A stretch of 7,140 nt of DNA from NCBI GenBank assembly GCA_036403035.1, contig DASWRT010000135.1, positions 1 to 7,140 on the forward strand, read 5' to 3'. This stretch comes from DASWRT01 sp036403035. GTDB lineage: Bacteria > Pseudomonadota > Alphaproteobacteria > ATCC43930 > CGMCC-115725. This document shows positions 1 to 5,465 of this stretch, in pieces (position 1 is the stretch's first letter; every line of letters starts with the position of its first letter). The notes below the pieces were generated by a model. The model did no database searches. It was not told the origin of the DNA and saw nothing but the letters and a program-made list of their open reading frames with translations. The translations under genes and the position numbers were made by a program.

Positions 1-882
1 CCGCCGAACATCTCGGGCAAGTGGTTCGAGGCGCTGTCCTACGGCGTGCGGCGCCAGGACGCGCTGATCGACTTCGACGAGGTCGAGCGGGTGGCGCGCG
101 AGAAGAAGCCGAAGCTGATCATCGCGGGCGGCTCGGCCTACCCGCGCGTCATCGACTTCGCGCGCTTCCGCCGCATCGCCGACGAGGTCGGCGCCTACTT
201 CATGGTCGACATGGCGCATTTCGCCGGGCTGGTCGCCGGCGGCGTCTTTCCGAGCCCGCTGCCGCACGCGCATGTCGTCACGACGACGACGCACAAGACG
301 CTGCGCGGCCCGCGCGGCGGCATGATCCTCAGCAACGACGAGGAGATCGGCAAGAAGATCAACAGCGCCGTCTTCCCCGGCCTCCAGGGCGGACCGCTGA
401 TGCATGTGATCGCCGCCAAGGCGGTCGCCTTCGGCGAGGCGCTGCGGCCGGAGTTCAAGACCTATGCGCGGGCAGTCGTCGACAATGCCAAGGCGCTGGC
501 GGAAACGCTGGTCGAGGGCGGGCTGGACATCGTGTCGGGCGGCACCGACTCGCACCTGATGCTGGTCGACCTTCGGCCGAAGAAGGTGACCGGGCGCGAC
601 GCCGAGAAGGCGCTGGAGCGCGCCGGCCTCACCTGCAACAAGAACGGCATCCCGTTCGACCCGGAGAAGCCGATGGTGACGTCCGGCATCCGGCTCGGCA
701 CGCCGGCCGGGACGACGCGCGGCTTCGGTCAGGCGGAGTTCCGCGAGATCGGCGGACTGATCGTCGAGGTGCTGGATTCCGTCGCCGGCCGCGGCGCGGA
801 GGGCGATCCGGAGACCGAGCGCCGCGTCCGCGAGCGCGTCACCGCGCTGTGCCGCCGCTTCCCAATCTATCAGGGGCTTTGA
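1..882 (+). CDS. glyA: Serine hydroxymethyltransferase, C-terminal 293 residues (5' end outside window)
   Basis: PLP-dependent cytosolic enzyme that converts serine and tetrahydrofolate to glycine and 5,10-methylene-tetrahydrofolate, the main source of one-carbon units. The frame is open from the first base, with no start inside the window, so roughly the first 130 residues lie to the left. Counting from base 1, visible family motifs are NISGKWF at 3-9, VDMAHFAGLVAGG around 69-81 (Asp70 contacts the PLP ring nitrogen and His73 stacks on it, by analogy with E. coli GlyA), and TTTTHKTLRGPRGG with the Schiff-base lysine at residue 99 (bases 295-297). TSGIRLGTPAGTTRG further on carries the substrate-carboxylate arginine. 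It ends in FPIYQGL with TGA at 880-882, a normal C-terminus. No frameshift or missing residue is seen. A strong hairpin terminator lies about 140 bases downstream, past a REP-like repeat. Identification is secure from the motifs. Confidence 0.97.
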   Translation, partial: PPNISGKWFEALSYGVRRQDALIDFDEVERVAREKKPKLIIAGGSAYPRVIDFARFRRIADEVGAYFMVDMAHFAGLVAGGVFPSPLPHAHVVTTTTHKTLRGPRGGMILSNDEEIGKKINSAVFPGLQGGPLMHVIAAKAVAFGEALRPEFKTYARAVVDNAKALAETLVEGGLDIVSGGTDSHLMLVDLRPKKVTGRDAEKALERAGLTCNKNGIPFDPEKPMVTSGIRLGTPAGTTRGFGQAEFREIGGLIVEVLDSVAGRGAEGDPETERRVRERVTALCRRFPIYQGL

Positions 883-920
883 CGCACAGCTCGTCCCTCG
901 CCCCGTCATCGACCGGATAA

Positions 921-1011
921 TGACGTAGGGGCGGCCCTTGGGCCGCCCGCAGCGGATCATCACCGCACCAGTGCCGTGATGGCGGGCGCCCCAAGGGGCG
1001 CACCTACGTTA
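921..1011. repeat. REP-like pair in inverted orientation (BIME-like)
   Basis: Two 30-base arms, 921-950 and 982-1011, are inverted copies of each other with four mismatched positions. Each arm is itself a GC-rich hairpin: GGGCGGCCC/GGGCCGCCC (929-937 and 940-948, TT loop) in the left arm and GCGCCCC/GGGGCGC (986-992 and 995-1001, AA loop) in the right. The stretch between the arms (957-978) can also fold imperfectly. This design, two palindromic units head to head in an intergenic gap just after a stop codon, is that of REP/BIME elements, usually dispersed in many copies by RAYT-type transposases or acting in mRNA stability. No second copy or transposase is in this window, so the dispersed nature is inferred. 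Confidence 0.65.
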
Positions 1012-1023
1012 TATTTTCCGAAT

Positions 1024-1062
1024 AAGAAAGGCGTGAAGGCACCCCACCGTCACGCCTTTCTT
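1024..1062. terminator. Bidirectional hairpin terminator between glyA and the DUF2852 gene
   Basis: A perfect 13-bp stem, 1024-1036 against 1050-1062 (AAGAAAGGCGTGA / TCACGCCTTTCTT), with a 13-base loop. On the + strand the stem ends in CTTTCTTT, giving a short U-rich tail suited to ending glyA. On the minus strand it lies 23 bases past the stop of the DUF2852-type gene, with a weaker T-tract. It probably serves both convergent genes. Confidence 0.8.
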
Positions 1063-1084
1063 TAACTCTACGCCCGCGTAAGCG

Positions 1085-1495
1085 TCAGCCCTGCTCGGCC
1101 TGCCCCGCCCCTTCGGCGCGGCGGCGGCGGTCGGCCATGAACTGGTCGAACTCCGCCTTGTCCTTGGCCATGCGCAGCCGGTCGAGGAACTCGCGGAACT
1201 CGCGCTGCTCATCCTCAAGCCGGCGGAGCGTCTCGGCGCGGTATTCGTCGAACGCGCGGTTGCCACTCGACCCGTTCCGCCACGACGGCGAGCCGGCGGA
1301 CCAGCGCTCGGCCGTCTCGGTCGCGCAGTTGTACCAGCGGCCGAAGCGGCCGTTTCTCCTGCTTCCCATCCGTCCGCTCCCGATTGCAAAGGCGAGGATC
1401 GCGAGGCCCAGGGGCCACCATGTCATGAAGCCGAGGATCGTCAGCGCAATCCAGGCCGGCCTCCCGAACTCGTCGAGTTTCGCTGCGATGCCCAT
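1085..1495 (-). CDS. DUF2852-type membrane protein of unknown function
   Basis: 136 residues. The N-terminal part has one hydrophobic segment at about residues 14-38 (PAWIALTILGFMTWWPLGLA onward), followed by a basic glycine/serine-rich linker (41-78). A charged helical C-terminal region begins GNRAFDEYRAETLRRLEDEQ and runs on through a REFLDRLRMAKDKAEFDQFM segment. The WWPLG membrane motif plus this AFDEYR...KDKAEFDQFM block is how I recognise the DUF2852 family; its function is unknown. Likely an inner-membrane protein with a cytoplasmic helical tail. The ATG is preceded by GAGG five bases upstream. The gene lies 93 bases downstream of the TetR gene on the same strand, and a double dyad identical in core to one before tetR sits directly upstream of the ribosome binding site. 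This suggests the TetR protein controls it. It converges on glyA across a hairpin terminator. Confidence 0.85.
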   Translation of the reverse strand: MGIAAKLDEFGRPAWIALTILGFMTWWPLGLAILAFAIGSGRMGSRRNGRFGRWYNCATETAERWSAGSPSWRNGSSGNRAFDEYRAETLRRLEDEQREFREFLDRLRMAKDKAEFDQFMADRRRRAEGAGQAEQG

Positions 1496-1504
1496 GTGAG
1501 CCTC

Positions 1505-1529
1505 ATGTTAATGTGATTTACATTTACAT
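1505..1529. promoter_or_regulatory. Putative TetR operator, doubled (before the DUF2852 gene)
   Basis: A 25-base palindrome centred on 1517, with 10 of 12 base pairs matching. It is built of four half-sites in a row: ATGTTA, ATGTGA, one T, TTACAT, TTACAT. It can be read as two 19-base dyads of form ATGTKA-N7-TTACAT (1505-1523 and 1511-1529) offset by six bases. The second has exactly the same half-sites and spacing as the site before tetR (2250-2268). It is 10 to 34 bases upstream of the DUF2852 start codon, abutting its GAGG, where a bound repressor would cover the promoter or start of transcription. Overlapping dyads suit binding of two TetR-family dimers, as known for QacR. Binding is inferred, not shown. 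Confidence 0.6.
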
Positions 1530-1557
1530 AGTTGGCTTCGGCTTGCGCTCCTGTCAA
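1528..1557 (-). promoter_or_regulatory. Possible promoter of the DUF2852 gene
   Basis: On the minus strand a perfect TTGACA -35 hexamer occupies 1557-1552. A weak -10 candidate, AACTAT, follows at 1533-1528 after 18 bases; TATGTA at 1530-1525 is closer to consensus but 21 bases away. Either -10 touches the doubled operator at 1505-1529. The -35 is convincing, the -10 is not. Confidence 0.35.
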
Positions 1558-1588
1558 GCGCCCGAAAGATGCTTCGGATCGTCTCGCG

Positions 1589-2224
1589 TCAGAGCTTGCC
1601 GGACGGGCCGTGGTCGCCGCCCAGGCCGAGTCCCTGGAGATAGACGAGGAGCCCGGCCTCCAGCAGGTCGTCGGCCGGCATCGGCAGCTTGCGGCGTGCC
1701 GCGTCGCCGCGGCTGAACAGCGAGGCGATGCCGTGCGACAGCGACCAGAGATGCAGCGCGATCATCAGCGCCGGCGGCCTCCCCTCCTTCGGCAACCGCG
1801 CGCAGACCGCCTCCGCCGCCGTCCGCAGGATCGCGAAGGCGCGGTCGCCGGCCTGGAGCAGATCCGCGTGCGTGTCGAGCGGGAGTCCCGCCTCGAACAT
1901 CGCCGAGTAGTAGGCGGGCTCGGTCCGCGCGAAGGCGAGGTACGCCTTGCCGATGTTGCCGAGCGCGGTGAGCGGATCGGGAAGCCCCTTGTTCCAGGCC
2001 AGCCCGAGCATCGCCTCGAACCGCTCGAACCCCTGCCGCGCGACGTCGGCCATCAGGTCGTCGCGGTCGCGGAAATGCCGGTACGGCGCGGCCGGACTGA
2101 CGCCTGCCGAGCGCGCCGCCTCGGCGAAGGTGAACCCTGACGGTCCCTTCTCGGCGATGAGGTCCAGCGCGGCCCTGATCAGCGCTTCCCGAAGATTCCC
2201 GTGGTGGTAGCCGCGGCGCCCCAT
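1589..2224 (-). CDS. TetR/AcrR-family transcriptional regulator with WHG C-terminal domain
   Basis: 211 residues, the usual length for TetR regulators. The N-terminal DNA-binding domain begins GYHHGNLREALIRAALDLIAEKG (5-27), and its helix-turn-helix lies at about 32-51 (TFAEAARSAGVSPAAPYRHF). The ligand-binding half carries the WHG motif in LWSLSHGIASLF (159-170), which places it in the TetR branch with the WHG-type C-terminal domain. The frame stays open further upstream, but the start chosen is the ATG at 2224, because the HTH domain begins normally there and GGGAG lies just before it; upstream residues look like noise. It is 91 bases from the end of the cyclase gene on the same strand. A dyad at 2250-2268 lies 26 bases upstream of the start and recurs before the DUF2852 gene, so the protein probably represses itself and that neighbour. 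The ligand is unknown. Confidence 0.92.
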   Translation of the reverse strand: MGRRGYHHGNLREALIRAALDLIAEKGPSGFTFAEAARSAGVSPAAPYRHFRDRDDLMADVARQGFERFEAMLGLAWNKGLPDPLTALGNIGKAYLAFARTEPAYYSAMFEAGLPLDTHADLLQAGDRAFAILRTAAEAVCARLPKEGRPPALMIALHLWSLSHGIASLFSRGDAARRKLPMPADDLLEAGLLVYLQGLGLGGDHGPSGKL

Positions 2225-2249
2225 TCCGCTCCCGTTTCCGGATCGGTCG

Positions 2250-2268
2250 ATGTGAAGACCTCTTACAT
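2250..2268. promoter_or_regulatory. Putative TetR autoregulatory operator
   Basis: ATGTGA-N7-TTACAT, a 19-base dyad, ending 26 bases before the tetR start codon in the short gap behind the cyclase gene. The half-sites and their spacing are identical to the dyad at 1511-1529 upstream of the DUF2852 gene, although the seven-base spacers differ. Two AT-rich sites sharing 12 fixed bases in GC-rich DNA, each directly upstream of a gene in the tetR block, argue for a real operator. TetR regulators commonly bind their own promoter. Inferred only. Confidence 0.6.
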
Positions 2269-2315
2269 CAAATGCGCCGCGGCCGCAGCAGCCGCAATAG
2301 CGGCGGGACCGATCG

Positions 2316-2972
2316 TCACTCCGCGGCGGGCTGCCGGAGATACACCGTCGAATAGGCGGCGACGGCTCCCGGCGGGGCGGCCGGCAGCCGGTCGAAGCGA
2401 AGCCCCTCCGCAGCGTCGGCGGGGAGATTGTCGCGGAAATTCTCGGTGACGAGGATCTCCCACGCCTTGGCGGTATCCTCGCCGAGCTTGCTCGCGGCGT
2501 TGACCTCGGCGCCGAACACGTCCTCGTCGCCGATCCGCAGCATCTCCCCGTAGCCGAGGCCGACACAGAGCAGCACCTGCTCCTCAGGCGGCATGTCGCG
2601 GTTGTAGATCTCCGCTTCGCGCTGCATCGTCAGCGCGCACGCCATCGCCAGTTCCGGCCGGCGGAAGATCACGAGCAGCGAATCCGCCTCCGCCTTCAGC
2701 AGGATGCCGTCATGCTCCTCGATGCACGGGATGAAGATGCGCATCGATTCGTAGATCGTCTGGAGGAAGTGGGTGATCCCGAACTCCGCCACCCGGCGCG
2801 AAAAGCCGGACAGATCCGTGTACATGACGGCCCAAGTCTCGCCGAGCAGATCCCAGATCCGCTTGTCTATCGCCGCCTTATCGGCGCCGGCCTTCAGGCG
2901 CTCCATGATGAGCTGTTCGAGGCGCTGTTGCGACGCCGACTGCGTTACGCGCCGCCCGCACGGCATGAACAC
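2316..2972 (-). CDS. Class III adenylate/guanylate cyclase, single catalytic domain
   Basis: 218 residues, consisting almost entirely of one class III nucleotide cyclase catalytic domain; no membrane segment or sensor domain is visible. It would make cAMP or cGMP from ATP or GTP, normally as a dimer. Seen: YTDLSGF with the first metal Asp53; LLKAEADSLLVIF with purine-contact Lys93 and second metal Asp97 (usual GD is AD here); DEDVFGAEVNAASKLGE with purine-contact candidate Asp151 and transition-state Asn158. Position 162, four after the Asn, is Lys where the family usually has the transition-state Arg. The start is GTG at 2972 with an AGGGG eight bases upstream; ATG at 2966 is possible. The N-terminal 40 residues are probably a helical lead-in. 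Upstream of tetR on the same strand and divergent from the SlyB-like gene. Whether it is active, and on ATP or GTP, cannot be told from sequence. Confidence 0.88.
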   Translation of the reverse strand: MFMPCGRRVTQSASQQRLEQLIMERLKAGADKAAIDKRIWDLLGETWAVMYTDLSGFSRRVAEFGITHFLQTIYESMRIFIPCIEEHDGILLKAEADSLLVIFRRPELAMACALTMQREAEIYNRDMPPEEQVLLCVGLGYGEMLRIGDEDVFGAEVNAASKLGEDTAKAWEILVTENFRDNLPADAAEGLRFDRLPAAPPGAVAAYSTVYLRQPAAE

Positions 2973-3156
2973 TGATACGTCCCCTTCCGCAATGACTGAC
3001 CGGGTCTCTACGGGAAACTATCACAACCGGAGCGAATTTCGGCGATCGGCTCCATAGCGTAGACCGGACCACCGCGACGTCGGCGACCATCCGCTTCATG
3101 AACTCGGCCTGCGGCGTGACCGAGATGCAAGTCAACCGGACGGCAAGTCTCGCAGG
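2973..3156. other. Divergent intergenic region, cyclase / SlyB-like gene
   Basis: This is the left part of the 245-base gap between the divergent cyclase and lipoprotein genes. It should hold the cyclase promoter, but I find no convincing -35/-10 pair on the minus strand; GATAGT around 3015 is the best weak -10. A short open stretch on the minus strand (starting at 3135) shows no recognisable protein. Confidence 0.4.
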
Positions 3157-3185
3157 GTGACACGTCCGGTCGAGTCTTCTATAAC
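3157..3185 (+). promoter_or_regulatory. Sigma70-type promoter of the SlyB-like gene
   Basis: GTGACA at 3157-3162 (five of six matches to TTGACA), 17-base spacer, TATAAC at 3180-3185 (five of six to TATAAT). Transcription would start near 3192, leaving a leader of about 26 bases before the TTG start at 3218. The match and ideal spacing make this the best promoter in the window. Confidence 0.6.
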
Positions 3186-3217
3186 GCCGCGTCCGTCACA
3201 GACATTGGGATGCCCCG

Positions 3218-4168
3218 TTGCCGTCGCTCCTCAGGTTCTGCCGGCTCGCCGTTTTCGTCGCGGCCCTTGCCGGGTGCACGCGGGATTACTCGCCGAACAC
3301 GTACTCCAGCAACGCCGTCCAGCAAGCGAACAAGGTCGAGCCGGCCGTCGTGGTCGGCTACCGGCAGGTCGCGATCAGCGCCGACGGTACGGTCGGCGCG
3401 GTGACCGGCGGCGCGGCCGGCGGCGTCCTAGGGGCGCAAGCGGGGCCTGGCGGCATCAGCTCGGCGCTCGGCGCGGTCGGCGGCACCCTCGTCGGAACCA
3501 TCGTCGGCACGACGGTCGAGCGCGTCACCGGCGACACGACAGGCTGGGAGTACATCGTCCGCAAGTCCAGCGGCGACATGCTGTCGGTGACGCAGCGGGA
3601 GCCGACGCCGCTGGCGATCGGGCAGAAGGTCCTCGTCATCTCCGGCAATCAGGCCCGCATCATCCCGGACTACTCCGTCGCGGTCGACCCGCCACCCGCC
3701 GCGCCATCCGGCGGCGCCGACCGGACCGAGAAGGACGCGAAGCAGACGCCTGCCGCGACCGGGACGGCGGCGGCGGCAACGCCGGCCGCGAGCGCCGCCG
3801 CAGCGCCCCAGACGCCACCCGCGCCCTCCGCCGAACCGGCTGCTGCTACTGCTGCGACGGCGGCGCAGCCGGTATCCACTCCCCCTTCCGCCGCCATGGC
3901 CACGCCCGCCGAGCTGGGGGCAGCGGCGACGCAGCCGCAGCCGGTTTCCGCTCCCCCCGCCGCCGCGGCCACGCCGCAGAGCGCCGCCCCGGCCGAGCCG
4001 TCCGCCGATCCGGCGGCGACGCCGAGCGCCATGACCAGCCCGCCCGCGTCGGAGCCGCCTCCCGCCCTGCCCTCGTCCGCGCGCACATCGCCGCACGACT
4101 CCGTCGTCGGCGGCGGAACGGAACAGGCCGCTCCCGACGCGCCCCCGACGGACAGCGCCCGCTACTGA
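3218..4168 (+). CDS. SlyB-like glycine-zipper outer-membrane lipoprotein with long Ala/Pro tail
   Basis: 316 residues. A short lipoprotein signal peptide (1-19) ends in the lipobox LAG-Cys20; residue 21 is Thr, not Asp, which favours outer-membrane sorting. Residues 23-152 resemble SlyB/Pcp: a VGYRQV segment, a glycine-zipper hydrophobic stretch at about 57-98 (GAVTGGAAGGVLGAQAG, then GAVGGTLVGTIVG), then a beta-rich end with WEYIVRK and IGQKVLVISGNQARIIPDYS. SlyB of E. coli is about 155 residues, so residues 153-316 are an extra Ala/Pro/Thr/Ser-rich tail of low complexity. In the PhoP-regulated SlyB family the role is envelope integrity; here that is inferred. The start is TTG, the only start in frame after the upstream stop at 3182; GGGA seven bases before it can serve as ribosome binding site, and the lipobox position fits. 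A good promoter precedes it. The tail holds an imperfect DNA repeat. Confidence 0.83.
   Translation: MPSLLRFCRLAVFVAALAGCTRDYSPNTYSSNAVQQANKVEPAVVVGYRQVAISADGTVGAVTGGAAGGVLGAQAGPGGISSALGAVGGTLVGTIVGTTVERVTGDTTGWEYIVRKSSGDMLSVTQREPTPLAIGQKVLVISGNQARIIPDYSVAVDPPPAAPSGGADRTEKDAKQTPAATGTAAAATPAASAAAAPQTPPAPSAEPAAATAATAAQPVSTPPSAAMATPAELGAAATQPQPVSAPPAAAATPQSAAPAEPSADPAATPSAMTSPPASEPPPALPSSARTSPHDSVVGGGTEQAAPDAPPTDSARY
3865..3975 (+). repeat. Imperfect direct repeat inside the Ala/Pro tail
   Basis: Bases 3865-3906 and 3937-3975 are imperfect direct copies, both opening GCAGCCGG and closing CACGCC, the second one codon shorter. They encode QPVSTPPSAAMATP and QPVSAPPAAAATP. This points to growth of the low-complexity tail by duplication. 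Confidence 0.55.
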
Positions 4169-4519
4169 TCAGACCGTTGCGGCGTCAGCGCGTCTGGGGA
4201 GCAGTCTCCGCTTGCGGCCAAAGCCTTCGAAGGTCCCGTGAATTGTGGTCGGGCGCCGCGGCGGTGCTGTTCCGCTCGGCGACTGCGCGGACGGAGCCGC
4301 GCCGGGCCGCGCCCGAGCGCGGACAGGAGATTCGCCAACCCGAAACGTTGGCTAGCGCGTACGGCTGCCTCTTCCACCCCCGCGCGTCCCGACCGGACGC
4401 CACGCGGCAAGAGGCGACGCCGATCGTGCCTTGTAACGCACCAGTCCCGTCTTCGACGCCTTCATCAAGGACGCTTCGCGTCCGGAGCAGCGGGAGGACA
4501 GGGATCAGGAGCAATTATT
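4169..4519. other. Gap without a recognisable gene
   Basis: About 350 bases between the SlyB-like and SnoaL-like genes, both on the + strand. Frames are open on both strands here, but none gives a recognisable protein or a good ribosome binding site. Small hairpins are present: GCCAAC/GTTGGC (4334-4339, 4347-4352) and GGACGC/GCGTCC (4469-4474, 4478-4483). Neither is followed by a T-tract, so no terminator is called. The region should contain the promoter for the SnoaL-like gene, but no clear -35/-10 pair was found. Confidence 0.5.
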
Positions 4520-4528
4520 GGAGGAAAC

Positions 4529-4963
4529 ATGCGCCGCTCTATCTCACACGCCTTGATTTCAGCAATCGTCCTTCTGACCGCGCTTCCCGTTGCCGCCGCG
4601 GAAGCGGATCAATCGCTCCAGAAGATGGAGCGGAACCTCGTCGATCTCTACAAGAACGGAGATCTCGAATCGATCATCCAGGCCTACGCGCCGGACGCCT
4701 ACATCCTGCCGAACCTGAGCCCGATCCTGCGGGGGCGGGACGGCGCCCGGCAGATCTGGGAGGCGACGCAGAAGGACGGCGTCAAGGGCCTGAAGCTGGC
4801 GCCGGTCAGCCGGGAACAGATCGGCACCACCCATATCCGAGAGGTCGGCACGTTCACCGCGCAGATGAACAACGAACCCGTGGAGGGCAAGTACGTCGCA
4901 GTTTGGAAGAAGGTCGGCAACGAATGGCTGATCGATACGAACATGTGGAACAGGACGAATTAG
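4529..4963 (+). CDS. Secreted SnoaL/DUF4440-like (NTF2-fold) protein
   Basis: 144 residues. A Sec signal peptide covers 1-24 (MRR, hydrophobic ISAIVLLTALPV, cleavage after AAA). The mature part (25-144) has the DUF4440/SnoaL pattern: a first helix with NLVDLYKNGDLESIIQAYAPDA, then YILPN, then RGRDGARQIWEA, and late strands IREVGTFTAQ, GKYVAVWKKVGNEWLIDTNMW. These NTF2-fold proteins are small cone-shaped pockets used as enzymes or ligand binders; the substrate here is unknown and the location is the periplasm. The start is ATG at 4529, preceded by an excellent GGAGG (4520-4524) four bases away; the frame is open further upstream, but that stretch has no protein character. The stop TAG overlaps the end of the open frame of the hydrolase remnant on the other strand, and a 10-bp hairpin follows at 4982-5013. 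Confidence 0.8.
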   Translation: MRRSISHALISAIVLLTALPVAAAEADQSLQKMERNLVDLYKNGDLESIIQAYAPDAYILPNLSPILRGRDGARQIWEATQKDGVKGLKLAPVSREQIGTTHIREVGTFTAQMNNEPVEGKYVAVWKKVGNEWLIDTNMWNRTN

Positions 4964-5178
4964 CAGCGAGGGACCGATGCGGGGCGCCGGGGATGAAGAA
5001 GAACCCGGCGCCCACACTCTGCCTGCTTGAACACGAGGCCGATCTTCTCCAGCCGCGGCGAGGACAACCCGACCTCTTCGGGCTGCGCTGGCGTCGGTGC
5101 CGCCTGCGCCCAGGCGGCGGCCGCGGTCGCGACAAGGACGACGGCACCGGCGAACACGCCGAAGCTGCGTCCCATCAT
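4960..5178 (-). pseudogene. 5' remnant of a secreted beta-lactamase-family serine hydrolase
   Basis: The open frame encodes 72 residues. The first part looks like a true gene start: GAGGAAG lies upstream of the ATG, a signal peptide covers about 1-24 (GVFAGAVVLVATAAAAWAQA), and then PEEVGLSSPRLEKIGLVFKQ follows, the usual mature N-terminus of class C beta-lactamase-like serine hydrolases (EEVGLS..RL..I). After residue 52 the sequence turns into AECGRRVLLHPRRPASVPRC, which looks unlike the family and reads through a hairpin. The family has about 350-430 residues with SxxK and YxN motifs; none are here. I infer that a deletion removed nearly all of the body, with the junction near 5020-5025. 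It faces the SnoaL-like gene. Alternatively, this is a small secreted peptide gene with a chance resemblance. Confidence 0.55.
4982..5013. terminator. GC-rich hairpin after the SnoaL-like gene (possible terminator)
   Basis: Perfect 10-bp stem GGGCGCCGGG / CCCGGCGCCC (4982-4991 and 5004-5013) with a 12-base loop, starting 18 bases past the SnoaL-like stop. No T-tract follows on either strand, so it may end transcription weakly or protect the mRNA 3' end. It may originally have sat between two convergent genes before the hydrolase gene was deleted. Confidence 0.45.
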
Positions 5179-5465
5179 GCCGTTTCTTCCTCTTTGTTTG
5201 TCTTGATCAAAACCGTGCGCCCGCCCGGCCGATCTGTCGATTTCGCCGCCGGAAACAGCGTGCGCTCAATACGAGCGCGCGCCATACTTTCGATTTCCTC
5301 GGCACGCCCCGATGTGCCACGTCCATTTGCGGTCACACTCAACTGACAGGGTCAGTTCGGCGCTGAAGCCGGTGCCGACGTTCGCTCGTGCCGATGATGT
5401 GTCGAAGGCGGGCTGCCGAACGGCGATTTGACCCTATGTCTATTCGACAAGAAGGAGCCATCCGG
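5179..5465. other. Divergent intergenic region, hydrolase remnant / IsdG-like gene
   Basis: 287 bases with no gene I can support. It holds the ribosome binding site of the hydrolase remnant at its left end, a small hairpin GCGCTC/GAGCGC (5262-5267, 5273-5278), a perfect 17-base dyad at 5341-5357 and the AAGGAG of the IsdG-like gene at 5452-5457. I see no clear Fur-, Irr- or RirA-type iron box. Confidence 0.5.
5341..5357. promoter_or_regulatory. Perfect 17-base dyad, candidate operator
   Basis: AACTGAC-AGG-GTCAGTT: a 7-bp perfect inverted repeat with a three-base spacer. The size and symmetry fit a dimeric repressor site, for example of the TetR or GntR type. It lies 108 bases upstream of the IsdG-like start and 163 bases from the hydrolase remnant start. 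The spacer is too short for a stable RNA terminator, and no T-tract follows. It differs from the ATGTGA-N7-TTACAT dyads, so another regulator would be involved. Confidence 0.4.

Noticed and set aside
2225..2566. Upstream extension of the TetR frame by 114 codons
   Set aside because: The extension overlaps the cyclase gene in another frame and is Arg/Ser/Pro-rich noise; the ATG at 2224 has a ribosome binding site and the normal TetR N-terminus.
2878..3135. 85-codon minus-strand frame overlapping the cyclase start
   Set aside because: The first residues look mildly protein-like, but no family is recognisable, it overlaps the well-supported cyclase in another frame, and no ribosome binding site is seen.
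3865..3975. Repeat as a CRISPR or mobile element
   Set aside because: Only two imperfect copies, in frame within a low-complexity coding tail; best explained by internal duplication.
3428..4096. Long minus-strand open frames opposite the Ala/Pro tail
   Set aside because: Their Arg/Gly-rich or Ala/Gly-rich content mirrors the low-complexity tail on the + strand; no signal peptide, domain or ribosome binding site supports them.
4334..4352. Hairpin GCCAAC/GTTGGC as a terminator of the SlyB-like gene
   Set aside because: Only six base pairs, no T-tract, and 166 bases past the stop codon.
4238..4528. Upstream extension of the SnoaL-like frame
   Set aside because: Arg-rich without domain character; the ATG at 4529 has GGAGG and begins a textbook signal peptide.
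3157..5346. A 729-codon open frame on the + strand spanning two genes
   Set aside because: It overlaps the SlyB-like and SnoaL-like genes in another frame, is extremely Arg/Gly/Pro-rich, shows no domain and has no good start. It is a by-product of GC-rich DNA with few stops.
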